Assembly: GCF_009709675.1 (NCBI RefSeq)
Contig: NZ_WMLB01000033.1
Coordinates: forward strand, 62,001 to 126,000
Origin: Agromyces bracchium
Lineage (GTDB): Bacteria > Actinomycetota > Actinomycetes > Actinomycetales > Microbacteriaceae
Length of the DNA stretch: 64,000 nucleotides
Direction: 5' to 3'
Under the pieces are notes generated by a model. That model made no database searches. It was not told the origin of the DNA and saw nothing but the letters and a program-made list of their open reading frames with translations. The translations under genes were made by a program, and so were the position numbers. The first letter of the stretch is position 1. Each line of letters starts with the position of its first letter. Shown here piece after piece: positions 38,510 through 46,968 of the stretch.

Positions 38510-38535
38510 GGGGCGGTGCCGATCGGCACCGCCCC
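38510..38535. terminator. Strong bidirectional terminator hairpin
   Basis: GGGGCGGTGCC (38510-38520) and GGCACCGCCCC (38525-38535) pair perfectly around GATC, between convergent operons. GAAA precedes it on the plus strand, giving a short T run after the stem on the minus strand. Confidence 0.75.
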
Positions 38536-38553
38536 GTCCGCTTCCGCCGCCGA

Positions 38554-39633
38554 TCAGGGGATCAGCTTGGCCGCGCGGTAGCGCTCCACCTTGTCGAAGA
38601 AGCTCTTCGGCGTCGAACGGAAGCCGAGGAACCCCGCCTCGCGGCTCTTCGTCATGTCGGTGATGCACTCAACCTCGCGGCCCAGGTCGCTGTCGCTGTG
38701 CCACCAGGAGGCGAGCTTCGCGACGTCGGGCTCGACGAGGCCCTCGCGCTCGGCGATGCGTCGCCAGGCCCCGGGCGCGACATCCGTCATCGAGTCGACG
38801 AGCGTGCGCGGTGTCTCTTCCGGACCCTCCCACTCGACGCCGAAGTAGTCGGCGACCTGCGGCCACAGCCAGCGCCAGCGGAACTGGTCGCCGTTGGCGA
38901 TGTTGAACGCCTCGTTCTCGCCCTCGGGGTGCGTGGCAGCCCAGACCAGCTGCTCGCCGAGGAGGTCGGCGTCCGTCACGTCGGTCACGAAGTTCCACTG
39001 AGCGACGGAGCCCGGGAACACGAACGGCCGGCCGAGCTCCTTGCAGATGGTCGCGTAGGCCGAGAGCGTGAGCACCATGTTCATCGCGTTGTCGACGGCG
39101 AAGCCGAACACCGTGTGCGACCGGTGCACGCTCCACGTGAAGCCCATGCGCTCGGCCGCCGCGAACAGCTCGTCCTCCTGCGCGTAGTAGAAGTTCGGGC
39201 TGGGCAGCCGCGGTTCGGACTCGTGGAACGGCGTCTCGGCCTTCACTCCGGTCGCGTAGTCCTCGAAGGGGCCGAGGTAGTGCTTGAGTCCCGTGAGCAG
39301 GGCCACGTGACGAACACCGCCGTCCGGCTCGAGCGCGGCGAACAGGTTCCGCAGCGTCCGCGAGTTCACCTCGATGTTCTCGGCCTCCGTATCCTTGCGG
39401 ATCCATGCCGTGATGATGACGATCTCGGGACGCAGTCCGGCGAGGGCGGTACGCGTCGCCTCGGCGTCGAGCAGGTCCACCTGAACGGACGTGACGCCGT
39501 CCCGCAGGCGCCCGGCGCGCCGGGCCAGGCCGTGCACCTCCCATCCCGCATCGACGAGTTGTTGCGTGACGGTCTGGCCCGCGATGCCGGTCGCTCCGAC
39601 GACGAGCGCGCGGCGCGGCTGCTCCGTGTTCAT
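38554..39633 (-). CDS. PRISE-type enone reductase (SDR75U, progesterone 5-beta-reductase-like)
   Basis: 359-residue NAD(P)-dependent protein. The N-terminus VVGATGIAGQTVTQQL is the extended-SDR Rossmann motif. The PRISE-specific residues are visible: TGLKHYLGPFE (catalytic Lys) and NFYYAQEDELF (catalytic Tyr), then VHRSHTVFGFAVDNAMN. PRISE enzymes reduce alpha,beta-unsaturated carbonyls (progesterone, iridoid precursors, small enones), so the pathway probably contains an enone. AGAGG lies upstream and a variant island operator is in the promoter. Confidence 0.82.
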   Translation of the reverse strand: MNTEQPRRALVVGATGIAGQTVTQQLVDAGWEVHGLARRAGRLRDGVTSVQVDLLDAEATRTALAGLRPEIVIITAWIRKDTEAENIEVNSRTLRNLFAALEPDGGVRHVALLTGLKHYLGPFEDYATGVKAETPFHESEPRLPSPNFYYAQEDELFAAAERMGFTWSVHRSHTVFGFAVDNAMNMVLTLSAYATICKELGRPFVFPGSVAQWNFVTDVTDADLLGEQLVWAATHPEGENEAFNIANGDQFRWRWLWPQVADYFGVEWEGPEETPRTLVDSMTDVAPGAWRRIAEREGLVEPDVAKLASWWHSDSDLGREVECITDMTKSREAGFLGFRSTPKSFFDKVERYRAAKLIP

Positions 39634-39974
39634 GCATGGACCTCTTTCGAACGTCGTTGTTCAGTTGAGGTAAACAGTAGCGCAAACCTGCCCGGTCGAG
39701 CCATGCCGGTGGCCGCGGTGTCGGCTCGACGGCGGACGCAGAGAGGATTCCGGCCCGGAATCTCAGGGAAGTCGGCGCATGTGACGCTCCCGCTGAGCGT
39801 GCGGGATGCTCGTCGGAACGGGACCGTCGAGGCGATCGACTTCGCGCGAAGGGCGGGAATCCGGGCGAATCGTTACCTACAACGCTTGTGAACACGACCG
39901 GAGATCCATAAAGTGTCACTCAACACTTCGTTCGGTCCGGCCGGACAGGTGGTGAGACTTTCGAAGGGGAGAGC
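39634..39974. promoter_or_regulatory. 341-base divergent control region (PRISE / ABC importer)
   Basis: No gene was found. GTTCAGTTGAGGTAAAC (39659-39675) is an island-type operator with one arm mismatch, 26 bases before the PRISE start and next to a minus-strand TACTGT box. On the other side, TTGTGA (39886-39891), a 16-base spacer and CATAAA (39908-39913) form a plausible promoter for the importer. A TGAAC half-site (39889-39893) overlaps its -35, and AAGTGT-N6-ACACTT (39911-39928) is a perfect inverted repeat at its -10. Confidence 0.6.
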
Positions 39975-40991
39975 ATGACCGACGACTCGACGCCTCAGCG
40001 TCTCACGAGCGCCCGTCTCGGCGTGTCGAAGGGTCTGCTGACGATGGCCGTCTCGACGGTCGTCCTCGTGATCCTCGGGTTCGCCCTCGCCCCGAGCAGC
40101 GTGTCGCAGGGAGCGGTCCTCGGCATGCTGCCGTTCGCATCGGTCCTCGCGATCGTCGGCCTCGGCCAGATGCTCGTCGTGCAGCAGGGCGGGATCGACC
40201 TGTCGGTCCCCGGCGCCGTTTCGTTGGCGGTCGTGCTGTCCACGCACATCCCGAACCAGGACGACTCGATGCTCGTGCCGGCGATCCTCGCCGTGTACGC
40301 ATGGGCCATCGGAGCCGGTCTGCTCAACGGCTTCATGGTCGGTCGACTCGGTCTGAACCCGATCATCGCCACGCTCGGCACCAACGCGCTGCTCTTCGGT
40401 GCCGTGCTGGGCATCTCCGGCGGCATCCCGCGCACGACCACCAGGCTCCTGAGCTCGATCGCGGGCGGTCGTACCGCAGGCATCCCCAACGCCCTGCTGA
40501 TCGCACTCGTCGTGCTGGTGCTCGTGACGATCCTCGTCAAGCGGACCGTCGCCGGACGTCGATTCGAGGCCGTGGGCGCGAGCCCGGCGGCGGCGCGTGC
40601 GACCGGGCTGCGCTATCGCACTCACCGCGGCGCTGCGTACGTCTGGGCCCAACTGCTCTTCGCGACGGCCGGCATCATGCTCGCGGGCATCACCAATCAA
40701 CCGACGGCGTTCCAGGGCAACACCTACCTGTTGACCTCGGTCGCGGTGGTCGTCCTCGGAGGCACGTCCCTCCTCGGCGGTCGCGGCTACCCCGTTGCCA
40801 CGTTCGTGGCCGCGCTGTTCCTGAGCCAGCTGGACCAGTTCGTCCTCGCCCTCGGCGTCCCGTTCGCCGTCCGCACGCTCGTGCAGGCTGCGGCCCTCGC
40901 CATCGGCGTGGCGATCTACACCGTCGACTGGGCCGCGCTGCGGAGACGGCTCGCCGCGAGGCCGGATGCCTCGGCGCCGGCCGCACCCTGA
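39975..40991 (+). CDS. ABC importer permease, RbsC type
   Basis: 338-residue inner-membrane permease of the ribose/autoinducer class with about eight to ten spans. Family marks are QQGGIDLSVPG near residue 73 and VVLGGTSLLGGRG near residue 260. GGGGAGAG precedes the ATG. Since the ATPase gene downstream carries its own fused permease, the transporter is probably a heterodimer of this protein and that fused domain. Confidence 0.93.
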   Translation: MTDDSTPQRLTSARLGVSKGLLTMAVSTVVLVILGFALAPSSVSQGAVLGMLPFASVLAIVGLGQMLVVQQGGIDLSVPGAVSLAVVLSTHIPNQDDSMLVPAILAVYAWAIGAGLLNGFMVGRLGLNPIIATLGTNALLFGAVLGISGGIPRTTTRLLSSIAGGRTAGIPNALLIALVVLVLVTILVKRTVAGRRFEAVGASPAAARATGLRYRTHRGAAYVWAQLLFATAGIMLAGITNQPTAFQGNTYLLTSVAVVVLGGTSLLGGRGYPVATFVAALFLSQLDQFVLALGVPFAVRTLVQAAALAIGVAIYTVDWAALRRRLAARPDASAPAAP

Positions 40992-41066
40992 GACCCCCGC
41001 TCCATCGGAGCGAGGTGCACCAAGAGAAACGTGCGACATGGCGGTCGCGCGGATATGGAGGACAAG

Positions 41067-42167
41067 ATGATTCACCGCAGAATCGCCACGGCGATCGCCG
41101 TCGCGGGCGTCTCGGCACTGGCTCTCGTGGGCTGTTCCTCGGGCGGGGCCGATGAGGCCGCCGAGGGTGGCGGCACCTCGGTCGAAGGCGCGCCCGCGTG
41201 GTGCGGTCCCGAGGAAGCCGTGGTCGGCCTGCTCGACGGCTTCGGCGGCAACAGCTGGCGGCTCGTGACCACTGCGGCCGGCCAGGCCGAGGTCGAGAAG
41301 TGCCCGAGCGTCGTCGAGTACCTGTACGCGGACGGCCAGGGGGACACCCAGAAGTCCATCTCCGACATCCAGGGCATGGTCGCCTCGGGGGCCGACGCGA
41401 TCGTCGTCTTCCCGGATGCCGGCGAGGCGATGCTCCCCGCACTGCGCAGCGCGTACGAGGCCGGCGTCGTGACGGTGCCGTACCGGGTCGACCCCGGCGG
41501 AGAGGACGGTGTCGACTACGACATCTGGGTCGGCGCCGACTTCGTCGCCGATGGCGTCGCCTGGGGCGAATGGATCGAGCAGAACTTCCCCGATGGCGCG
41601 AAGATCCTCTTCCTCAGCGGCCCCGCCGGCAACAGCCAGGGCCTGGACGAGCGCGAGGGCTTCGAGTCGGTGCTCACGGACCCGAAGTACGAGTTCATCG
41701 GCGAGCAGCCCTACGAGGTCACCAACTGGGACCCGGCGCTGACGCAGCAGGTGCTCACTGCTGCGATCGCCAAGTACGACCAGATCGACGTCATCGTCTC
41801 CGACTTCGGCCCGTCGCTCGTCGGCGCGCTTCCGGAGTTCGAGAAGAGCGGGCGCTCGATTCCCGCACTGGCCACGTCGGACGGCAACGTCCTCGCCTGC
41901 TTCTGGCAGGAGAAGTCGCCGGACAACCCCGACTTCCTGCTCACCACGGTCGCCACCGGCAACGACAACGTGCGGCTGGCCGTGCAGCACGCCGTGGCGC
42001 GTGCCACGGGCGGAGAGATCCCGTCGGAGACGATCTTCGAGGCGCCGCAGTTCGAGGACTCGGTCGACGGTGACCCGAGCGAGGTCGAGTGCCGCGACGA
42101 CCTTCCCGGTGACATCTACCTGTCCGCCGAGATGAGCGCCGACGAGCAGGCCGCGCTGCTCGAGTAG
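41067..42167 (+). CDS. ABC importer substrate-binding lipoprotein, ribose-type
   Basis: 366-residue periplasmic-binding-protein type 1 lipoprotein. Signal and lipobox (LALVGC near residue 22) are followed by a Gly/Glu/Ala linker. The mature protein begins VVGLLDGFGGNSWRL and has SGADAIVVFPDAG and LFLSGPAGNSQGLDEREGF, typical of the fold. Two extra Cys pairs (AWCGPEE with EKCPS, and ECRDD) are unusual. ATG 41067 follows GGAGG. Ligand unknown; probably the island's substrate. Confidence 0.9.
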   Translation: MIHRRIATAIAVAGVSALALVGCSSGGADEAAEGGGTSVEGAPAWCGPEEAVVGLLDGFGGNSWRLVTTAAGQAEVEKCPSVVEYLYADGQGDTQKSISDIQGMVASGADAIVVFPDAGEAMLPALRSAYEAGVVTVPYRVDPGGEDGVDYDIWVGADFVADGVAWGEWIEQNFPDGAKILFLSGPAGNSQGLDEREGFESVLTDPKYEFIGEQPYEVTNWDPALTQQVLTAAIAKYDQIDVIVSDFGPSLVGALPEFEKSGRSIPALATSDGNVLACFWQEKSPDNPDFLLTTVATGNDNVRLAVQHAVARATGGEIPSETIFEAPQFEDSVDGDPSEVECRDDLPGDIYLSAEMSADEQAALLE

Positions 42168-42182
42168 CGCCTTCCGCCCCGA

Positions 42183-42217
42183 CCTCCCGGTCCGCTGCCG
42201 AGCAGCGGGCCGGGAGG
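42183..42217 (+). terminator. Long intercistronic hairpin after the binding-protein gene
   Basis: CCTCCCGGTCCGCTGC (42183-42198) pairs with GCAGCGGGCCGGGAGG (42202-42217) over 16 positions (one T-G wobble) with a 3-base loop, 15 bases after the stop. No T tract follows. A partial terminator or 3' stabiliser keeping binding-protein mRNA in excess over the ATPase is the likely role. Confidence 0.65.
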
Positions 42218-42251
42218 CCCCGAAGCCCACTGACCGTTCATGAGCCCCGGA

Positions 42252-42265
42252 GTGAGGATCCTCAC
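42252..42265 (+). promoter_or_regulatory. Palindrome masking the ribosome site of the fused ABC gene
   Basis: GTGAGGATCCTCAC is a perfect 14-bp palindrome ending at the base before the GTG start. It contains the only GAGG-like ribosome site, so an mRNA hairpin could limit initiation. It could instead be a protein-binding site. Confidence 0.45.
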
Positions 42266-44803
42266 GTGAACATCCAAACCGCCGAAGCGCCGACCACCGT
42301 CGCCACGCTCGTCATGTCCGACATCTCGAAGAGCTTCGGAGGCGTCGCCGCGCTCACCGATGTCTCGCTGGAGGTGCTTCCGGGGGAGGTCCACGCGCTG
42401 CTCGGAGAGAACGGCGCCGGCAAGTCGACGCTCATGAACGTCGCGACCGGCACGATCCGGCCGGATGCCGGCACCATGGTGTTCCGCGGCGAACTCATCG
42501 ACAACATCGATCCCCGGGACGCCGGGCGGCTCGGCATCGCGTTCGTCCACCAGCACCCCGCGGTCCTGCCGGACATGACGGTGTTCGAGAACCTCCTCGT
42601 CGCGCTCCCCGCGTCGGTCTTCGCCGAGGGGCCGTCGCGGGAGGAGTTCGCGCGATCCCTCCTCGATCGCGTGAACCTCCGAGTGCACCTCTCCGATCGG
42701 GTCGAGACGCTCACGGTCGCGCAGAAGCACCTGCTCGAGATCGCGAAGGCGATCGCGGTGAAGCCGGCGCTCCTCGTGCTCGACGAGCCCACCGCGCCGC
42801 TCGGCGAGGAGTCCGTGAGGATGCTGTTCCGCCTGGTGCGCGAGTTCGTTGCAGGGGGAACGTCGGTCGTCTACATCACCCACCGCCTCGCGGAGGTTCG
42901 CGAACTCGCCGACCGAGTGACGGTGCTGCGCGACGGGCGGCTGCGCGCCACCGCCGTCGTCGAGGAGATCTCCGACCGGGAGCTGCTCTCGCTCATCGTC
43001 GGCCGTCAGCTGGACTCGACCTTCCCACCCAAGTACGACGGGCCCGAGGGCGAGGAACCGAACTTCGTGCTCGATCGCCTCAGCGGCCCGGGGTTCAAGG
43101 ATGTCTCGGTCGCAGCGCGGCGAGGCGAGATCATCGGCGTCGCGGGCGTGGTCGGGAACGGCCAGAGCGACCTGTTGCGCTCCCTCGCCGGGCTTTCGCA
43201 GTTCGACGGCGCGGTCACGATCAACGGCACCGGGGTCAGCAGCAAGCGGCTGCTCAGCGAGGCCGCCTACCTCCCCGCCGATCGTCTCAGCGAGGGCCTC
43301 ATGATGCGGCTCACCGTTCGCGAGAACGCCGCCGTCTCGGCGCTCACGCGCTTCCGTACGCGCCTGCTGCTCAGCCGCAAGCGCGAGCTCGGCATGGTCG
43401 GCGACACCCTCGGCTCGCTGTCCGTGAAGGCCGCGTCCCTCGACGCACCGGTCTCATCCCTCTCCGGTGGGAACCAGCAGAAGGTCATGGTTGCGAGGGC
43501 CCTCCTCTCCGAGCCCGAGCTGGTGCTCGCCGACGAACCGACGCAGGGCGTCGACGTCGGCGCTCGCGCCGAGATCTACCAGATCCTGCGCGAGGTGTCC
43601 GCATCCGGCATCCCGGTCATCGTCGCCTCGTCGGACGCCAAGGAACTCGAGGGCCTCTGCGACACGGTCATCGTGATGTCGCGCGGCCACGTCGTCGACG
43701 TGCTCCGCGGGGACGAACTCACCGAGGAGCGGATGATCCACGCCGCCGTCAGCTCGACCACGCAGACCGTCGGCGTGGAGGACGTGGCCGAAGCGGAGTT
43801 GGACGAGCGCGCCGCCGCGCGTCGGGCGAAGGTTCGGCGCTTCGTGCAGGGCGACTACGCGCCGTCCGTCCTGCTCGTCGCGGTGATGGTGCTGCTCGGG
43901 GCCTTCATCTTCGCCCAGAACGACCGATACCTCGGGGCGTTCAACATCTCGGCGATGCTGCTGCTGGTCTCCGCACTCGGGTTCATCGCGATGGGACAGA
44001 CCATCGCCCTGCTCACCGGTGGCATCGACCTCTCGGTCGGTCCGCTCGTCGGATTCCTCGTGGTGATCGGCTCGTTCTTCATCCTCAACGAGTCATCCGG
44101 TGCGTCGATCCTGCTGGGTCTCGCGGCCATGCTCGGGACCTCGATCGTCGTGGGCCTGGTCAACGGCACCCTGATCCGATACGTCAGGTTCACCGCGATC
44201 GCCGCGACCCTCACGGTCTACATCGCGCTCCAGGGCATGAGCTTCATCCTCCGCCCGACTGCCGAGGGCTTCATCAACTCCGAGGTCTCACGCGCGATCA
44301 CCACCAAGCTCGGTCCGATCCCCATCGCCTTCGTGGTGCTCGTGCTGCTGGTTCTCGGACTCGAGTACGCGCTCCGGAAGACTCCGTGGGGCTGGCGCTT
44401 GCGCGCCGCCGGCTCCGATGAGGAATCGGCCCGCCGGGTCGGCGTCGAGATCAACCCCACGATCGTCATGGCCTACGTGGCGACCTCCGTGCTCACCTTC
44501 CTGGGCGCGATCATGCTCATGACTCAGATCGGCGTCGGCGATCCGGCGCAGGGCGTGGCGTACACCCTCTCGAGCATCACGGCGGTCGTCCTGGGTGGAA
44601 CGAGCCTGCTCGGGGGGCGTGGCACGTTCGTCGGCACCCTGTTCGGGTCGATGCTGCTCGTCCAGGTGCTCAATGCGACCGTGTTCCTGAGGCTCGACCA
44701 GATGTGGCAGTACATCCTGCAGGGCGTGCTCATCCTCGCGGCGGCGATCCTCTACGCGGTCGCCCGCTCGAGCCGGCGCCGCCGGGTCGCGCGGAAGGCC
44801 TGA
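42266..44803 (+). CDS. Fused ABC importer protein: RbsA-type double ATPase plus RbsC-type permease
   Basis: 845-residue single protein. Residues 1-500 are a RbsA-type double nucleotide-binding protein: first Walker A GENGAGKST (48-56), first Walker B LLVLDEPTAPL, a degenerate second Walker A (GVVGNGQSDLL, no Lys), signature LSGGNQQKV and Walker B LVLADEPTQGVD. After a charged linker (about 500-530) comes a full permease of about nine spans with LLTGGIDLSVGPL and VVLGGTSLLGGRG. These are normally separate proteins. No frameshift or stop is present at the junction. GTG start with the ribosome site inside a palindrome. Confidence 0.92.
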   Translation: MNIQTAEAPTTVATLVMSDISKSFGGVAALTDVSLEVLPGEVHALLGENGAGKSTLMNVATGTIRPDAGTMVFRGELIDNIDPRDAGRLGIAFVHQHPAVLPDMTVFENLLVALPASVFAEGPSREEFARSLLDRVNLRVHLSDRVETLTVAQKHLLEIAKAIAVKPALLVLDEPTAPLGEESVRMLFRLVREFVAGGTSVVYITHRLAEVRELADRVTVLRDGRLRATAVVEEISDRELLSLIVGRQLDSTFPPKYDGPEGEEPNFVLDRLSGPGFKDVSVAARRGEIIGVAGVVGNGQSDLLRSLAGLSQFDGAVTINGTGVSSKRLLSEAAYLPADRLSEGLMMRLTVRENAAVSALTRFRTRLLLSRKRELGMVGDTLGSLSVKAASLDAPVSSLSGGNQQKVMVARALLSEPELVLADEPTQGVDVGARAEIYQILREVSASGIPVIVASSDAKELEGLCDTVIVMSRGHVVDVLRGDELTEERMIHAAVSSTTQTVGVEDVAEAELDERAAARRAKVRRFVQGDYAPSVLLVAVMVLLGAFIFAQNDRYLGAFNISAMLLLVSALGFIAMGQTIALLTGGIDLSVGPLVGFLVVIGSFFILNESSGASILLGLAAMLGTSIVVGLVNGTLIRYVRFTAIAATLTVYIALQGMSFILRPTAEGFINSEVSRAITTKLGPIPIAFVVLVLLVLGLEYALRKTPWGWRLRAAGSDEESARRVGVEINPTIVMAYVATSVLTFLGAIMLMTQIGVGDPAQGVAYTLSSITAVVLGGTSLLGGRGTFVGTLFGSMLLVQVLNATVFLRLDQMWQYILQGVLILAAAILYAVARSSRRRRVARKA

Positions 44804-44807
44804 TCGG

Positions 44808-45842
44808 GTGGCGGGCGCACCGCGGATCGCCGTCCTCGGCGCTGGGGCGAACGGGGCGGGGATCGGTGCGGACCTCACGCGCGCCGGACACGACGTGACG
44901 TTCGTCGAGCAGTGGCCGGAACACGTCGAGGCGATGCGAGACCGCGGCATCCGCGTCGAGATGCCGGGCCTCACCGAGGTGACCAGGGTGCGTGCCCATC
45001 ACTTCTGCGAGGTGGCCGAGCTCCGCGAGCCCTTCGACCTCGTGTTCGTGGCGGTGAAGGCCTACGACACGCGGTGGGCGTGCGAGCTGATCCGACCGGT
45101 GCTGGCGGAGGACGGGCTCGTGGTCGGAGTGCAGAACGGCATGACCGTCGACGACATGGCCGACGTCGTCGGTCCCGAGCGGACGATCGGTGCGGTGATC
45201 GAGATCGCCGCCAACCTGTTCCGGCCCGGGGTGGTGGAACGGCAGAACCGCCGCGAGGAGACCTGGTTCGCGGTCGGTGGGATCCACCCGCTCGCGACTC
45301 GCCGCGTCGAGGAGGTCGCCGACGTGCTCCGAGCGGCCGGGCACGTCGAGGTATCGGCTGACATCCGCTCGTCGAAGTGGATGAAGCTCGTCGTCAACGC
45401 CGCCGAACTCGTCCCCTCGGCGATCCTCGACCTGCCGCTCGATGAGGCGGTGCGAGAGCCGGGAATGCGCGAGTTCATGGTGCGGACCGGGCGAGAGGCG
45501 GTTCGGACGGCGCTGGACGACGGCGCCAGCCTCATTCCGATCATCGGCATGACCGAGACGCACCTCGGCGATGCCGACCGATTCGCAGACCGGCTCCTCG
45601 AGATCGTGCTCGATGTCTACACGCTGCCGAGCACGCTCACGACCGTCCTCCAGGACTGGCGCAAGGGTCGGCGTGCGGAGATCGAGGAACTGAACGGCTT
45701 CGTCAGCCGCGCGGCCGAACGGTCGGGCGGCGTCGCCCCGTGCAACGCGCGGGTGGCCGAGTTGGCCCGCGAGATCGAAGCGGGTCGGCGCACGGCCGGT
45801 CGAGGCAACCTGGCCGAACTGATCGCCGCGGTGCCCGCATGA
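44808..45842 (+). CDS. Ketopantoate-reductase-family dehydrogenase, paralogue 1
   Basis: 344-residue NAD(P)-dependent 2-hydroxyacid/ketopantoate-reductase-like protein. Rossmann motif IAVLGAGANGAGIGADL; catalytic features VGVQNGMT (Asn), SSKWMKLVVNAAE (Lys and Asn) and TVLQDWRKGRRAEIEELNG (Glu) all match KPR. Starts at GTG four bases after the ABC gene. Three tandem paralogues make true pantoate synthesis unlikely; they probably reduce or oxidise branched 2-oxo/2-hydroxy acids from the island substrate (inference). Confidence 0.85.
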   Translation: MAGAPRIAVLGAGANGAGIGADLTRAGHDVTFVEQWPEHVEAMRDRGIRVEMPGLTEVTRVRAHHFCEVAELREPFDLVFVAVKAYDTRWACELIRPVLAEDGLVVGVQNGMTVDDMADVVGPERTIGAVIEIAANLFRPGVVERQNRREETWFAVGGIHPLATRRVEEVADVLRAAGHVEVSADIRSSKWMKLVVNAAELVPSAILDLPLDEAVREPGMREFMVRTGREAVRTALDDGASLIPIIGMTETHLGDADRFADRLLEIVLDVYTLPSTLTTVLQDWRKGRRAEIEELNGFVSRAAERSGGVAPCNARVAELAREIEAGRRTAGRGNLAELIAAVPA

Positions 45843-46966
45843 GCGGCGCGACGGCGGATGCCCCGTCGCTCACCGGGCATCGGATCGCCGTGCTCGGTGC
45901 CGGGGCCAACGGGTCCGGCATCGGCGCGGACCTCGCACGGGCGGGGCTCGACGTGACCTTCGTCGACCAGTGGCCGGCGAACGTCGAGACGATCCGGCAG
46001 CGGGGCGTCCGCGTCGAGTCGCCGACCGGTGCCGAGGTGACCGAAGTGCCGGTCCTGCACCTGTGCGAGGCCGCCGAGCTCCGGACGCGCTTCGACGTCG
46101 TCCTCCTGCTGGTCAAGGCATACGACACCCGCTGGGCGTGCGAGCTCATCAAGCCCTATGTCGCGGGCGACGGCGTCGTGGTGGGCGTCCAGAACGGCAT
46201 GACCACGGGCGACATCGTCGAGATCATGGGTTCGCATCGCGCGCTCGGAGCGGTCATCGAGGTGACTGCCGCCATGGAGGAGCCCGGAATCGTCATGCGG
46301 CATTCGGGCCACGACCGATCCTGGTTCGCCGTGGGTGCGCCGGATCGGGCGAGCGAGCACCACGTCCCCACGGCCGCGGCGATCCTGCGGCATGCCGGCG
46401 TCGTCGAGATCACCGACGACATCGCCTCGGCGAAGTGGATGAAGCTCGTGCTCAACGCCGCCGAGTTGGTGCCGTCGGCCATCCTCGACCTGTCGATCGC
46501 CGACTGCGCACGCTTCGAGGGCATGCGCGAGATCATGCTCGAGGCGGGGAACGAGGCGATCCGCGCGGCGCAACTCCTCGGACTCCGGATCCGTCCCATC
46601 TTCGGCATGACCGGGCAGGCCGCCTCGGCGCCGGAGACGTTCGTCGAGACTGTGCTCGACGAACTGCTCGCCGAGTACGTGCTTCCGCACTCCCGCTCCA
46701 CCGTGCTGCAGGACTGGTCGAAGGGACGCCGGGCCGAGGTGCGCGAGATCAACGGCGCGGTCGTCGACGCGCTCACCCGATTCGGCGAGCCGGCACCGGT
46801 GAACCGCGCCGTGGTCGAGCTCGCCCTCGAGATCGAAGCCGGACGCCTGACACCCGGAACACACCTTCAGGCCGTGCTCGCCGCTCGCATCGCCGATCTG
46901 CGCCGTCCGACGGCATCCGCTCGACCTGCCGTCGCCGACGACCCGTATCCATTGAGGAGGACCTGA
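45839..46966 (+). CDS. Ketopantoate-reductase-family dehydrogenase, paralogue 2
   Basis: 375 residues; the same architecture as the preceding gene: IAVLGAGANGSGIGADL, KAYDTRWACEL, VGVQNGMT, SAKWMKLVLNAAE and TVLQDWSKGRRAEVREING. It has an N-terminal extension of about 12 residues and a C-terminal tail of about 25 rich in Pro, Ala and Arg. ATGA overlap with paralogue 1. Divergence of the substrate-facing middle section from its neighbours suggests a separate substrate or stereoisomer. Confidence 0.85.
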   Translation: MSGATADAPSLTGHRIAVLGAGANGSGIGADLARAGLDVTFVDQWPANVETIRQRGVRVESPTGAEVTEVPVLHLCEAAELRTRFDVVLLLVKAYDTRWACELIKPYVAGDGVVVGVQNGMTTGDIVEIMGSHRALGAVIEVTAAMEEPGIVMRHSGHDRSWFAVGAPDRASEHHVPTAAAILRHAGVVEITDDIASAKWMKLVLNAAELVPSAILDLSIADCARFEGMREIMLEAGNEAIRAAQLLGLRIRPIFGMTGQAASAPETFVETVLDELLAEYVLPHSRSTVLQDWSKGRRAEVREINGAVVDALTRFGEPAPVNRAVVELALEIEAGRLTPGTHLQAVLAARIADLRRPTASARPAVADDPYPLRRT

Positions 46967-46968
46967 TC

